Shown piece after piece: positions 1 to 8,975 of a stretch of 38,811 bases of DNA. A model generated the notes under the pieces. The model worked only from the letters and a program-made list of their open reading frames with translations, searched no databases and had not been told where the DNA came from. The position numbers and the translations under genes were made by a program. The DNA lies in NCBI GenBank assembly GCA_024401415.1, contig JAKSLC010000008.1, forward strand, positions 1 to 38,811, given 5' to 3'. Position 1 is the first letter of the stretch. The number at the start of each line of letters is the position of its first letter. The DNA is from Bacteroidales bacterium. GTDB taxonomy: Bacteria; Bacteroidota; Bacteroidia; Bacteroidales; Marinilabiliaceae.

Positions 1-109
1 ATGAATGTTTGTGCAGATGCACTTTTTGTGGTGCATGTAAACAGTATTATGATATGGTTGACATCGCTTTGCAGGCATATCATTCTCCACAGGCAGAAAA
101 CTTCATCGT

Positions 110-313
110 ATGCTAATCATCCTTTCCGAAACCGTACCATTAAACCCTGAGTACACAAGCATTGGGAATGCTATTAAAGCGAGTAGGAACGATATCCCCG
201 ACTACCTTCTATACCTTGAGAAGGCACAGATGATAGGTCAGTTACGCAACCAGACAGGGGGCATGCGGGGGCTAGGCAAGATAGAGAAGGTGTATCTTGA
301 CAATAATTCCTAG
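110..313 (+). pseudogene. Remnant of a DUF4143-type AAA ATPase
   Basis: This 67-residue frame matches, from memory, an internal stretch of the Bacteroidetes AAA ATPases that carry a DUF4143 C-terminal domain. Recognisable pieces are the winged-helix-like segment with NDIPDYLLYLEKAQMIGQL and the following GLGKIEKVYLDN. Intact members run about 370-430 residues, with a Walker A at the N-terminus and an EVKAEEN-type motif near the C-terminus. Neither is present here: upstream frames are closed by stops, and the reading frame ends just after the KVYLDN motif. It is most likely an inactive fragment. Another copy of this family enters the window at the opposite end. Confidence 0.6.
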
Positions 314-352
314 ACTGAAAAAGAAGAGGCTGTCTGCCTATAGCAAACAGCC
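311..352 (-). terminator. Intrinsic terminator of the MetE-like gene
   Basis: Reading on the minus strand, a GGCTGT..GC stem (328-352) with a short loop is followed by a pyrimidine-rich, mostly T tract (311-327). It starts 31 bases after the stop codon of the MetE-like gene, as expected for its rho-independent terminator. Confidence 0.65.
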
Positions 353-382
353 CCGCTAGAGAATGGAAATATACAACAATAG

Positions 383-1510
383 CTATGCGCCCCAAACTTC
401 CTGGGCAATTTCCTTGACCAAATAGAGCTTTGCCCACTGCTCCTCCTCAGTAAGCTTATTACCGATCTCGCAAGATGCAAAACCACACTGAGGGCTTAGG
501 CTCAAGCGATCCAAATTGACATACTTTGCAGCCTCAAGAATTCTAGCCTTGATAAAATCCTTATCCTCGAGCTGTGGAGACTTAGAAGTGATGAGACCAA
601 GCACTACCCTTTTATCGGCGCTCAATTTTGCCAAAGGCTCGAAGCCACCCGAGCGCTCATCGTCATATTCAAGATACAGAGTATCGACATTTTCGCGAGA
701 GAAAAGATACTCCGCTATGCCATCATACGGTCCGCTTGTGAAATATGTAGAATGATAATTGCCGCGACAAATATGCGAATTGATCTGAAGGTCAGCAGGC
801 TTACCCTCAATAGCAAGGTTATTCACCCTAAGAAGTTGTTCCTTTACCTCATCCAGATTCAGTCCCAATGACTTATACCTTTGAGCTGCTGCATCGCCCA
901 CGATTGCTCCCCAAGTACAATCATCAAATTGAAGGATACGGCCACCCACCTCATAGAATTCACGGATGAAAGCCCGATACGCCAGAGCGATATCTGCGAT
1001 AAGCTCGTCGTTTGTCTTGTATATTTCGCGGGTGCGCTGATAATTCTGAGGAATATTAAGCTGTTGGAAAAGCTGAGCAGGAGCAGGGACAGTAAGCTTA
1101 GCCCTTGTGGCGCCATCCTCGAAAGACTTAACAAACATGAAATGTCCGATGAAAGGATGAGTATGCGAGTAGCCGATCTTACCAGTGAGATAAGTATCCT
1201 CCAGCTGAGCCAATTCACCGTGGAACTGTACGCCGCCACCAGTCTGCTGATGACCGATACCATCCAAGCCCCACATAAAATCGAGATGCCAATATGTACG
1301 TCGGAATTCACCATCAGATATTATGCGATACCCCAGAGCCTTCTGTTTATTTACAACATCCACGATAGCCTCATTTTCGATGGCCGTCAACTCATCGTGA
1401 GAGATAATACCAGAAGCATAATTAACGCGAGCCTCCTTGAGTTTCTGAGGTCGGAGAAAACTACCTACGAAATCGTAGTGGACAGAATTGTTGTTTAGAA
1501 TACTTGACAT
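383..1510 (-). CDS. MetE C-terminal-domain-like methyltransferase (YxjG/YxjH type)
   Basis: This 375-residue protein corresponds to the catalytic C-terminal half of cobalamin-independent methionine synthase, without the N-terminal half of full MetE. The zinc and homocysteine site is visible: H-x-C in NSHICRGN, Glu in LYLEYDD and Cys in LSPQCGFAS, equivalent to the His/Cys/Glu/Cys set of MetE. The N-terminal GSFLRPQKLKEAR is typical of the YxjG/YxjH branch. The expected role is methyl transfer to homocysteine to form methionine in the cytoplasm. The methyl donor of this short branch is less certain than for MetE. The gene is divergent from an Lrp-type regulator, which suggests local control by amino-acid supply. 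The start is the ATG at 1510, 35 bases downstream of a good -7 element. Confidence 0.88.
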   Translation of the reverse strand: MSSILNNNSVHYDFVGSFLRPQKLKEARVNYASGIISHDELTAIENEAIVDVVNKQKALGYRIISDGEFRRTYWHLDFMWGLDGIGHQQTGGGVQFHGELAQLEDTYLTGKIGYSHTHPFIGHFMFVKSFEDGATRAKLTVPAPAQLFQQLNIPQNYQRTREIYKTNDELIADIALAYRAFIREFYEVGGRILQFDDCTWGAIVGDAAAQRYKSLGLNLDEVKEQLLRVNNLAIEGKPADLQINSHICRGNYHSTYFTSGPYDGIAEYLFSRENVDTLYLEYDDERSGGFEPLAKLSADKRVVLGLITSKSPQLEDKDFIKARILEAAKYVNLDRLSLSPQCGFASCEIGNKLTEEEQWAKLYLVKEIAQEVWGA

Positions 1511-1544
1511 GATACTTAGTATTTGTTGCTGATTAATTATGAGA

Positions 1545-1552
1545 CAAAATTA
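1545..1552 (-). promoter_or_regulatory. Bacteroidetes-type -7 element for the MetE-like gene
   Basis: On the minus strand this reads TAATTTTG, matching TAnnTTTG. It lies in the 140-bp divergent intergenic region shared with the Lrp-type gene. Confidence 0.5.
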
Positions 1553-1603
1553 GAACGACAAATAGACCAATGCAATATTCTTTATCAGTTCAGGAAATTA
1601 TAC

Positions 1604-1611
1604 TATTTTTG
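1604..1611 (+). promoter_or_regulatory. Bacteroidetes-type -7 element for the Lrp-type gene
   Basis: The sequence TATTTTTG fits TAnnTTTG, with a TTTA about 20 bases upstream as a possible -33 element. It is 39 bases before the start codon. Confidence 0.5.
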
Positions 1612-1650
1612 CTGTAATTATTCCATTAAACAGAAAATATTTCGGACATA

Positions 1651-2148
1651 ATGGCAAACACTGACAATTATTTCGGCTATACACTAGACGAAACAGACAT
1701 AGCGATACTGAGAGAACTGCAAAACAACGGCAAACTAACCACAAAAGAGCTTGCCAATGAAGTAAACCTATCCATGTCTCCTGTATTTGAGAGGCAGAAG
1801 AGATTAGAAAAGCTAGGCTTCATAAAAAAATACGTTGCCGTACTTGACCCTAAAAAACTGGGCTACGGCATGTCGGTCATATGTAATATCAGACTCAAGC
1901 AACATTCCAGAGAGAACGGAGCGCAATTTGTGGAAGCCATCAGCAAGATAGACGAAGTAACAGACTGCTGGAACACCTCTGGCGACTATGACTTCATGAT
2001 AAGAGTATATACCAGAGACATGGAGCATTACCAACAATTTGTACTTAATGTGCTCGGAGACATTGAGAGCATCGGCAGTCTGCACTCCATTTTTGTGATA
2101 GGTACCGTCAAGAGTTCGCATGCCTTGCCATTGCCCACGAAAGAGTAG
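1651..2148 (+). CDS. Lrp/AsnC-family transcriptional regulator
   Basis: The 165-residue length is normal for the family. Residues about 10-65 form the winged helix-turn-helix (LDETDIAILRELQNNGKLT, then ELANEVNLSMSPVFERQKRL). The rest is the alpha-beta RAM/AsnC ligand-binding domain, with GDYDFMIRVYTRDMEHYQ characteristic of it. Family members bind DNA as oligomers and sense amino acids. Its divergent position next to the MetE-like gene suggests that it controls that gene and itself. It is clearly similar to the second Lrp protein at 16316-16792, which also stands divergent from sulfur amino-acid genes. Confidence 0.9.
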   Translation: MANTDNYFGYTLDETDIAILRELQNNGKLTTKELANEVNLSMSPVFERQKRLEKLGFIKKYVAVLDPKKLGYGMSVICNIRLKQHSRENGAQFVEAISKIDEVTDCWNTSGDYDFMIRVYTRDMEHYQQFVLNVLGDIESIGSLHSIFVIGTVKSSHALPLPTKE

Positions 2149-2253
2149 GAATCAGGCGACTATTGGCGTCGAAGGCGGCACAATAAATATTGAAAAGAGC
2201 GATATTTTGATTATCTTCGCGCCTGATAATAAACTGCAAATAAAGACGAAGCA

Positions 2254-3534
2254 ATGAATATATTACTTATTGGCTCGGGTGGCCGTGAATGTGCTTTTGC
2301 GTGGAAGATGTCGCAAAGCCCAAAATTGGATAAGCTTTACATTGCACCAGGCAATGCCGGTACAGGTGCTTACGGAGAGAATGTAGCTTTGAACCCTAAT
2401 GACCATGTGGCTGTTTGTCAGTTTATTGTTGACAAGAAGATCGACATGGTGGTAGTAGGTCCAGAGGAGCCACTTGTCAAGGGCTTGCAGGATGCTATCA
2501 AGGCAAATGCCGCTACAGCCAACATTCCAGTGGTTGGTCCTTCGGCAAAGGGAGCTGCGCTTGAGGGCAGCAAGGAATTTGCTAAAGACTTCATGGTACG
2601 TCATGGCATACCTACTGCCGGTTATCTCCCTGTAACAAAGGACAATCTTGCTGAGGGTGAGGCATACCTCGAGAAGCTTTCGGCTCCATACGTATTGAAG
2701 GCGGACGGCCTTGCAGCAGGTAAAGGCGTATTGATTCTTGACAATCTTGCTGAGGCAAAGAGCGAGTTGCGAGAGATGCTCTCTGGCAAATTCGGTGCAG
2801 CAAGTGCTACAGTAGTTATTGAGGAATACATGAGCGGTATAGAGTGCTCAGTATTCGTATTGACAGACGGCAAATCGTACAAGATACTTCCAGAAGCAAA
2901 AGACTACAAGAGAATCGGCGAGCAAGATACAGGCTTGAACACAGGCGGTATGGGTGCTGTTTCTCCTGTGCCATTTGCGAATGAGGAGTTCATGAAGAAG
3001 GTAGAGGACAGAATTGTAAAGCCTACGGTAGCAGGTATACAGAAAGACAACCTCGACTATAAGGGCTTTGTATTCCTCGGCTTGATGAACTGCGGAGGCG
3101 ACCCTAAGGTTATTGAGTACAACGTGCGTATGGGCGACCCAGAGACAGAGGTAGTTCTCCCACGTATTGACAGCGACTTGGTAGACCTTCTCTATGCAGC
3201 AGCTACAGGCAACCTTGCAAGTGCAGAACTCAAGGTAAGCAAAGACTTCTGCTGTACAGTAGTCATGGTAGCAGGCGGCTATCCAGGTGACTATAAGAAA
3301 GGCGATGTGATTACAGGACTTGACAAAGTAGAGGGTTCTACAGTATTCCATGCAGGAACAAAGTTGAACGCAGAAGGCAAAGTCGCTACAAACGGCGGTC
3401 GTGTTCTGGCGGTAAGTTCGCGTGGTGCAAACAAGAACGAGGCATTAGCCAAGTCATACGCAAACATTGCCAACATCAAATACGACGGTTGTTACTTCCG
3501 TCGTGACATTGGCAAAGACCTTGACCAATACTAA
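2254..3534 (+). CDS. purD: Phosphoribosylamine-glycine ligase
   Basis: The protein (426 residues) is full length for GARS, the ATP-grasp enzyme that joins glycine to 5-phosphoribosylamine in purine synthesis. The N-terminal MNILLIGSGGRECAFAWK is the PurD signature. Other family segments are GPEEPLVKGL, LKADGLAAGKGVLI (ATP-grasp), EYMSGIECSVFVLTDG, NTGGMGAVSPVP and EYNVRMGDPETE. All catalytic regions appear intact. A weak promoter may lie at 2190-2219 (TTG, then TATCTTCG 19 bases later). It leads a rightward run that continues with a membrane protein and two glycosyltransferases, with no obvious functional link. Confidence 0.97.
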   Translation: MNILLIGSGGRECAFAWKMSQSPKLDKLYIAPGNAGTGAYGENVALNPNDHVAVCQFIVDKKIDMVVVGPEEPLVKGLQDAIKANAATANIPVVGPSAKGAALEGSKEFAKDFMVRHGIPTAGYLPVTKDNLAEGEAYLEKLSAPYVLKADGLAAGKGVLILDNLAEAKSELREMLSGKFGAASATVVIEEYMSGIECSVFVLTDGKSYKILPEAKDYKRIGEQDTGLNTGGMGAVSPVPFANEEFMKKVEDRIVKPTVAGIQKDNLDYKGFVFLGLMNCGGDPKVIEYNVRMGDPETEVVLPRIDSDLVDLLYAAATGNLASAELKVSKDFCCTVVMVAGGYPGDYKKGDVITGLDKVEGSTVFHAGTKLNAEGKVATNGGRVLAVSSRGANKNEALAKSYANIANIKYDGCYFRRDIGKDLDQY

Positions 3535-3569
3535 AACAAAGAACGATAACCTCATCCAAAGAGTGTTGC

Positions 3570-4553
3570 ATGTACAGAATATTCAATAGGAATTCGCTGG
3601 TTGCATTTGTAATGTTGCCGATATTGCTTCTGGTATACCGTATCAGACTTATAAGCAATCCTAACTTAGGCATGGCAGCAAACGATGCTGACCTATACAC
3701 CCCTATCTGGAATGCGACACTAGGGCACGTGCAAACTGGATCCACCCTATCGATAGCCATAGCTATAGCGCTTACATTTATAACCATGCTGATTGTGAAC
3801 AACACATCTGCCAGCTATAAAATCTCGCGCAATGTGACATATCTGCCGGCATGTGTTTTTGTGATTCTATCCAGTGGTTTTGTGATAGGACAGGGATTGC
3901 ATCCTGTACTGATCTTTGTAGTATTCTACACCATAGGAATGCACCGACTATTTGAGGTTATACGTCCTGACGCCAAACCATACAGGTACTGCTACGAGGC
4001 TATACTAAATGTTTCTATTGGCTCACTATTCTGGGCCAAAGGACTATGGCTGATACCATTTGTCATAGTCTCTGCAGGAATGCTCAAGGCATTAAACATC
4101 AGATCACTTGGATGCATGCTATGGGGATTTCTTGTACCGTGGGCAATAGTGGGAGCTGTAGCATTCGTAACCGACAGATTAGACGTTCTAGCCGAATCGT
4201 ACGAGCAGTCGCTTGTTGTACCAGTAGCGTTCTACAAGACATGGACAATGGGCAAGACCTTCATAATAGTAAACGCGGCAATACTATTTCTAGCAATAAT
4301 CAGTGCATTACGCAACTCCACATCACTCAGCACCTGGCAAAGCCGCATGGTAAGAGTTATGGTATGGATGGTAATCTACCCATCGGTATTGATAATCACC
4401 CCATACTTCTCATTTGAGTTGCAGATACTCATAGCATCTGGAGGTGCGGCTCTTGTATCGGTATGGTTACAAAGGCAGAAAAACCAGCTGGTATCAGAAA
4501 TTATATTGACACTATTCACGGCATTTACCCTATTTATGCAATGGATTATATAG
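3570..4553 (+). CDS. Polytopic membrane protein, possibly DUF6427-like
   Basis: This 327-residue protein is almost entirely hydrophobic segments separated by short polar loops, perhaps 8-10 transmembrane helices, with no cleavable signal peptide. The N-terminal pattern (two Asn-Ser residues, then a helix, then a proline-rich periplasmic loop) resembles a Bacteroidetes family of gliding- or envelope-associated membrane proteins (DUF6427), but I make that link with low confidence. It starts 36 bases after purD and ends 4 bases before a glycosyltransferase, so it is probably translated from the same message as the glycosyltransferases. A role in cell-surface glycan assembly is a guess from context. 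Confidence 0.6.
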   Translation: MYRIFNRNSLVAFVMLPILLLVYRIRLISNPNLGMAANDADLYTPIWNATLGHVQTGSTLSIAIAIALTFITMLIVNNTSASYKISRNVTYLPACVFVILSSGFVIGQGLHPVLIFVVFYTIGMHRLFEVIRPDAKPYRYCYEAILNVSIGSLFWAKGLWLIPFVIVSAGMLKALNIRSLGCMLWGFLVPWAIVGAVAFVTDRLDVLAESYEQSLVVPVAFYKTWTMGKTFIIVNAAILFLAIISALRNSTSLSTWQSRMVRVMVWMVIYPSVLIITPYFSFELQILIASGGAALVSVWLQRQKNQLVSEIILTLFTAFTLFMQWII

Positions 4554-4557
4554 TTAG

Positions 4558-5841
4558 ATGAAAGTAGTCCACATAAATAAAGGAGACGCAGGCGGAGGAG
4601 CTTCAGTAGCGGCCTTGCGCATCCACCGTTCGCTATTGCGAGCTGGTGTGGATTCGCATATACTGGTACAAGAGCAGCGACGCAATGAAGAAAACGAGCA
4701 TGTAGCAGGTACTGGCTTCATCTACAACATGAAATGCTGGTGGCGTTTCATTTGGGAGAGATTATCATTTCTTCCGAACGAGAAAGAGAAAGCCCTCAGA
4801 TTTGCCTTCTCGCCAGCCAATACCGGGCAAAGTATAGCATCACTCCCAATAATACAAGAGGCTGACATCATACATCTACATTGGATTAACCAAGGCTTTC
4901 TATCCTTGTCCAATCTTGAAGAGCTATTCTCGTTAGGCAAGCCAATAGTGTGGACACTACACGACATGTGGCCATTCACAGGAGGATGTCACTATGCAGG
5001 AAGCTGTTTGGAATTCAATGAAAAATGTGGTTTCTGTCCACTTTTAAAAAAACCATCCGTCGACGATATCTCTGCCAAGATATATATCAGCAAGAAAAAA
5101 CTGTTTTCTAAGGCGAATCTGAGTGTCGTTACATGCAGCAGGTGGCTTGGATCATTAGCAAGCAGTTCTTCTCTCATGAGAAATCAACCTATTGCCTCTA
5201 TCCCTAACCCTATAGATACCAACTTCTATACTATTCTGGACAGAGAGCAGTGCCGAAAAGATCTAGGATTGCCATTAAACAAAAGTCTCCTGTTATTTGG
5301 TGCAGCGAATATACTTGACACCCGCAAAGGATACAGATACTTATATGAGGCATTGACGATATTGAGCGATAGTTTCCCGAGTATATCAAACAATATAGAA
5401 CTTGTTATATTCGGCAAGGCGAAAGAGAATGTCGAGAACCAATTCCCATTCAAGACACATACCATGCAATTTGTGTCTAACCCTGAGACCCTTGTGAAAC
5501 TATACAACGCCTGCAATATGTTTATATTGCCATCGCTGCAAGACAACTTGCCGAACACCGTAGTGGAGTGTTTGTGCTGTGGTACGCCAGTAGCAGGATT
5601 CCGTATCGGAGGAGTTCCAGAAATGATAGACCACAATATCTCCGGGTTCCTTGCTGAGATAAAAAACTCACTGAGCTTAGCCAACGGAATAAACACGGTT
5701 CTATTTATGGAGAACACCAACAGTAGAGAGAAAATCAGGGAATCGGCCGTCAAAAAATTCAACGAACGTATAGTTGCTGAGAAATACATTGAAGTATACG
5801 AAACGGCAATGAAACGTGGGAACAAAAAAGTGAGAGAGTGA
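4558..5841 (+). CDS. Family 4 glycosyltransferase (GT-B fold)
   Basis: The 427-residue protein has the two-domain GT-B layout. The N-terminal part begins MKVVHINKGDAGGGASVAAL and includes WTLHDMWPFTGGCHY followed by a Cys cluster (AGSCLEF, KCGFCPLL) found in one Bacteroidetes GT4 branch. The C-terminal part carries the nucleotide-sugar site, with FGAANILDTRKGYRYL, LPSLQDNLPNTVVECLCCG and GFRIGGVPEMI; the second glutamate of the family E-x7-E motif falls in that last segment. It should transfer a sugar from an activated donor during capsule, O-antigen or other surface polysaccharide synthesis. It overlaps the next glycosyltransferase by 4 bases (GTGA), so the two are translationally coupled. 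Confidence 0.9.
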   Translation: MKVVHINKGDAGGGASVAALRIHRSLLRAGVDSHILVQEQRRNEENEHVAGTGFIYNMKCWWRFIWERLSFLPNEKEKALRFAFSPANTGQSIASLPIIQEADIIHLHWINQGFLSLSNLEELFSLGKPIVWTLHDMWPFTGGCHYAGSCLEFNEKCGFCPLLKKPSVDDISAKIYISKKKLFSKANLSVVTCSRWLGSLASSSSLMRNQPIASIPNPIDTNFYTILDREQCRKDLGLPLNKSLLLFGAANILDTRKGYRYLYEALTILSDSFPSISNNIELVIFGKAKENVENQFPFKTHTMQFVSNPETLVKLYNACNMFILPSLQDNLPNTVVECLCCGTPVAGFRIGGVPEMIDHNISGFLAEIKNSLSLANGINTVLFMENTNSREKIRESAVKKFNERIVAEKYIEVYETAMKRGNKKVRE

Positions 5842-6590
5842 AAAACCAACCATTAGTATCCATAATTACCATAACATATAACGCAGAGGCGACACTTGAG
5901 AGGACTATAGCCAGCGTACGTCGGCAGGAGTACCCTAACATTGAGTATATAGTCATTGATGGGGCATCGAAAGACGGAACACTTGATATAATACATCAGA
6001 ATCAAGACATTATTAAAGCATACGTATCAGAACCAGACTACGGCATATACGATGCTATGAACAAAGGTCTAAAGCTAGCGAATGGCGACTATATATGGTA
6101 CATGAACTCTGGAGATGAACTTGCAGAGGCATCGACACTTAATACTGCGATACAAAATGCACCAGATGGAGCAGATGTACTTTATGGAGAGACAGTTGTA
6201 ACCGACATGAGAGGAGAGACAATAGGAGAACGTCGGTTGGCCCTAACAGAACCATTAACCTGGAAAAGTTTCCGCAAAGGCATGGTAGTGTGCCATCAGT
6301 CATTCATAGCCAAGAGAGCCATCTGTCAGGAATACGATACGAAATACAGATATTCTGCCGACTTTGACTGGTGCCTAAATATTTTGAAAAAAAGCAGCAA
6401 GATACACGACACCAGACTAGTACTTTCCCGCTTTCTCGACGGAGGCTTTACAAAGCAGCACATAATACCCGGACTGAAAGAGAGATTTAGCATAATGATC
6501 AAATACTACGGAATAGCCAAGACAATACTATACCATATCCCTATATCAATAAAGTTCTTTAGCTACTGGATAGCAAAGGGCAGATTTTAA
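5838..6590 (+). CDS. Family 2 glycosyltransferase (WcaA-like)
   Basis: This 250-residue protein has a GT-A fold. VSIITITYNAEATLERTI is the N-terminal nucleotide-binding strand, IEYIVIDGASKDGTLDII follows, and WYMNSGDEL supplies the DxD-type metal site region. FRKGMVVCHQSFIAKR is typical of the branch that includes WcaA and other exopolysaccharide transferases. The start is a GTG overlapping the stop of the upstream glycosyltransferase, supported by the conserved VSI strand a few residues later. The pair probably acts in the same surface polysaccharide pathway. The acceptor cannot be read from sequence. Confidence 0.9.
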   Translation: MKNQPLVSIITITYNAEATLERTIASVRRQEYPNIEYIVIDGASKDGTLDIIHQNQDIIKAYVSEPDYGIYDAMNKGLKLANGDYIWYMNSGDELAEASTLNTAIQNAPDGADVLYGETVVTDMRGETIGERRLALTEPLTWKSFRKGMVVCHQSFIAKRAICQEYDTKYRYSADFDWCLNILKKSSKIHDTRLVLSRFLDGGFTKQHIIPGLKERFSIMIKYYGIAKTILYHIPISIKFFSYWIAKGRF

Positions 6591-6603
6591 GCAAGTTACA
6601 ATC

Positions 6604-7059
6604 ATGTCAATAGATACAATATTAGTTATTTCCATAGTTTCGGCAGCAGTAATCCTAGCTCTTATACTTTGGCGTATGCACTACAAAGGGCTCATTACGC
6701 ATGAAGAGGAGCCAAAGCTACCTAAAGTAGTAGACAAAAACATAGAGTGCTGCGGCGAGCATGACGTTTGTGAAGCAGAAACACTATTAACCCTTACGGA
6801 AGAGATAATATATTACTCCGACGAAGAGTTAGACACATACAGAGGTCGACAAGAAGATGAATACTCCGACTCTGAGATAGAAGAGTTCAGAGACGTACTT
6901 CTAACACTACAGCAACATGAAGTCAGCGGTTGGCTTAAAAGTCTGAACCTACGCAGAATAGAAATGCCATTTCAAGTAAAAGAAGAGGCGCTGATGATGG
7001 TAGAGGAGTTCAGATGGGCTCGCCGAGAAAACAGAGAGGCTAAGAGACTAAAAGACTAA
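6604..7059 (+). CDS. Small membrane-anchored protein of unknown function
   Basis: I do not recognise a named family. The 151 residues consist of an N-terminal transmembrane helix (about residues 5-22, ILVISIVSAAVILALILW), a basic stop, then a strongly acidic cytoplasmic part with a CCGEHDVC cysteine motif (about 49-56). An EEIIYYSDEELDTYRGR segment and a helical C-terminus follow. I have the impression that similar proteins occur next to MATE genes in other Bacteroidales, but this is from memory. The cysteine pair could bind metal or be redox active. It lies 13 bases after the GT2 gene and 44 bases before the MATE gene. Confidence 0.7.
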   Translation: MSIDTILVISIVSAAVILALILWRMHYKGLITHEEEPKLPKVVDKNIECCGEHDVCEAETLLTLTEEIIYYSDEELDTYRGRQEDEYSDSEIEEFRDVLLTLQQHEVSGWLKSLNLRRIEMPFQVKEEALMMVEEFRWARRENREAKRLKD

Positions 7060-7103
7060 GAGATTTATAGACTCAAAGACAAAACAGAATAAGATCACAA
7101 CAG

Positions 7104-8474
7104 ATGATAAAAAAAGGCGACCCTACAGTACTAGGTACAGAAAGAATAAGGAAATTACTTCCTAACTATACCATACCATCCATCGTTGCGATGACGGCTG
7201 TATCATTGTACAACGTAGTTGACAGTATTTTCATAGGACGAGGATGCGGCTCCCTTGCTATAGCGGGGCTTGCTGTAACATTTCCACTTATGAACCTCAG
7301 TGCAGCTTTCGGCGCCATGGTAGGCGTTGGGTCAAGCACTGTCATAGGAGTGAAAATGGGGCAAAAAGACTATGACGGAGCGGAAAACGTTCTTGGACAC
7401 GTTGTCATGTTGAATATTGCTATTGGTGCATTATTCATGATAGTCTGCCTAACATTCCTAGACCCTATCCTTATGTTCTTTGGTGCTAGTAAGGACACGC
7501 TACCCTACGCACATGACTACATGCAAACACTGCTTTATGGTAACATTCTGACTCATCTATACTTAGGACTGAATGATGCTATACGTGCAACAGGCTACCC
7601 TAAGCGAGCTATGGCAGCCACACTTACTGCGGTGTTCATCAACATACTCTTCAACTACATATTCATCCTCAAGATGGGACTGGGGATTAAAGGCGCGGCA
7701 ATGGGAACACTGTGCGCCCAATTTGTAGCATTCAGTATGAATATATTCCACTTTTCGCGCAAGTCGACCTTCCTTCGTTTCAAGCGCAAAGTCTTCAGGC
7801 TACGCAGACACTATACAAAAAGCGTACTTAGCATCGGCATGTCATCATTCTTCGCCAACAGTTGCGCTTGTCTTGTAGTACTACTTATCAACAACGGCTT
7901 AAAAAAGTATGGAGGAGACCTGTACATTGGAGCATACGGAATAAGCAACAGAATAGTAATGATATTTGCCATGATAGTAATGGGACTCAACCAAGGAGCT
8001 CAGCCAATAATCAGCTACAATTATGGTGCCGGTAACTTTGAGAGATTCTTCAAGACATACAAACTAGGCGCTATTGTGGCGACACTCATTACTACATGTG
8101 CGTTTATAGTTGGCGAATTCTTCCCAAGATCTGTTGTCTGCCTCTTTGCGGAAGAAGAAGAACTTATAGAATATGCGTGCCGAGGATTGAGAATAATGGT
8201 ATGCGTTTTCCCATTGGTAGGATTTCAGATGATGTCGGTAGGCTTCTTCACGGCTATCGGCAAAGCTAAAAAAGCCATTTTCCTATCCCTTACCCGCCAG
8301 TTGGTCTTCCTTGTTCCACTACTAATATTAATTCCGATGTTTATGGGGACAGACGGAGTTTGGATGAGTATGCCTATCAGTGATTTTCTTTCTGTACTCA
8401 CGACCGGCACACTAGTATTTTTACAAATACGAACATTCAAGCTACACCCAGAGACGCTTAAACCTACGGTATAG
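7104..8474 (+). CDS. MATE-family efflux transporter
   Basis: The 456-residue protein has the twelve-helix organisation of MATE (multidrug and toxic compound extrusion) carriers, in two homologous halves. Family marks are SLYNVVDSIFIGRGCGSLAIAGLAVTFP in helices 1-2, LNDAIRATGYPKRAMAATL, and in the second half GLNQGAQPIISYNYGAGNFER. The protein should export cationic or aromatic compounds in exchange for sodium or protons across the inner membrane. The substrate is not predictable. The next gene, folK, begins 2 bases after the stop, so they are probably co-transcribed. Confidence 0.93.
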   Translation: MIKKGDPTVLGTERIRKLLPNYTIPSIVAMTAVSLYNVVDSIFIGRGCGSLAIAGLAVTFPLMNLSAAFGAMVGVGSSTVIGVKMGQKDYDGAENVLGHVVMLNIAIGALFMIVCLTFLDPILMFFGASKDTLPYAHDYMQTLLYGNILTHLYLGLNDAIRATGYPKRAMAATLTAVFINILFNYIFILKMGLGIKGAAMGTLCAQFVAFSMNIFHFSRKSTFLRFKRKVFRLRRHYTKSVLSIGMSSFFANSCACLVVLLINNGLKKYGGDLYIGAYGISNRIVMIFAMIVMGLNQGAQPIISYNYGAGNFERFFKTYKLGAIVATLITTCAFIVGEFFPRSVVCLFAEEEELIEYACRGLRIMVCVFPLVGFQMMSVGFFTAIGKAKKAIFLSLTRQLVFLVPLLILIPMFMGTDGVWMSMPISDFLSVLTTGTLVFLQIRTFKLHPETLKPTV

Positions 8475-8476
8475 TT

Positions 8477-8935
8477 ATGCGTTACATTCTGCTACTTGGA
8501 GGAAATCTTGGCAACGTCGAAAAGACTATGCGCGAAGCTATTAGACACATTGCGCAATTAGGCGACGTTCCTTTACAGTCATCTGTATACGAATCTGAAC
8601 CATGGGGATTTGAGGCGAAAGAACGCTTTAAGAATATGGCTGTAGAACTAGACACCGATTTAGAACCGATAGCCTTGCTAGATGAACTCCAACGCATAGA
8701 ACGTCAGATGGGGCGTAGCCACAAAACGGTGAACAGACAATATCAGTCGCGCTCCATTGACATAGACATTTTGCTATGCGAAGAACGGATAGTTGATACA
8801 GAGAGACTCACAATTCCACACAAGCTAATGCACGTCAGACAATTTGCCCTAGTACCTGTAGCAGAGCATTGGTCTGACTGGCAGCACCCTGTTTTGCACA
8901 AAACAATAAGCGAACTATTAGCGCAATTGCAATAA
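8477..8935 (+). CDS. folK: HPPK, folate pathway pyrophosphokinase
   Basis: At 152 residues this is a normal-size 2-amino-4-hydroxy-6-hydroxymethyldihydropteridine diphosphokinase, which transfers pyrophosphate from ATP to the pterin in folate synthesis. It shows the family marks LLGGNLGNVEKTM at the start, SSVYESEPWGFEAKERFKNMA, and RSIDIDILL with the metal-binding aspartates, then IPHKLMHVRQFALVPVAE. The gene is tightly coupled to the upstream MATE gene. Confidence 0.96.
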   Translation: MRYILLLGGNLGNVEKTMREAIRHIAQLGDVPLQSSVYESEPWGFEAKERFKNMAVELDTDLEPIALLDELQRIERQMGRSHKTVNRQYQSRSIDIDILLCEERIVDTERLTIPHKLMHVRQFALVPVAEHWSDWQHPVLHKTISELLAQLQ

Positions 8936-8975
8936 AAATGATACCTTTGGGAACAAACAAAAGGTTCCTGACGTT

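Noticed and set aside
881..1498. 205-residue plus-strand frame opposite the MetE-like gene
   Set aside because: Antisense shadow of a well-supported enzyme gene; no recognisable motif and no promoter.
2848..3351. 167-residue minus-strand frame inside purD
   Set aside because: Shadow frame, Cys/Tyr/Val-rich with no domain, opposite conserved PurD motifs.
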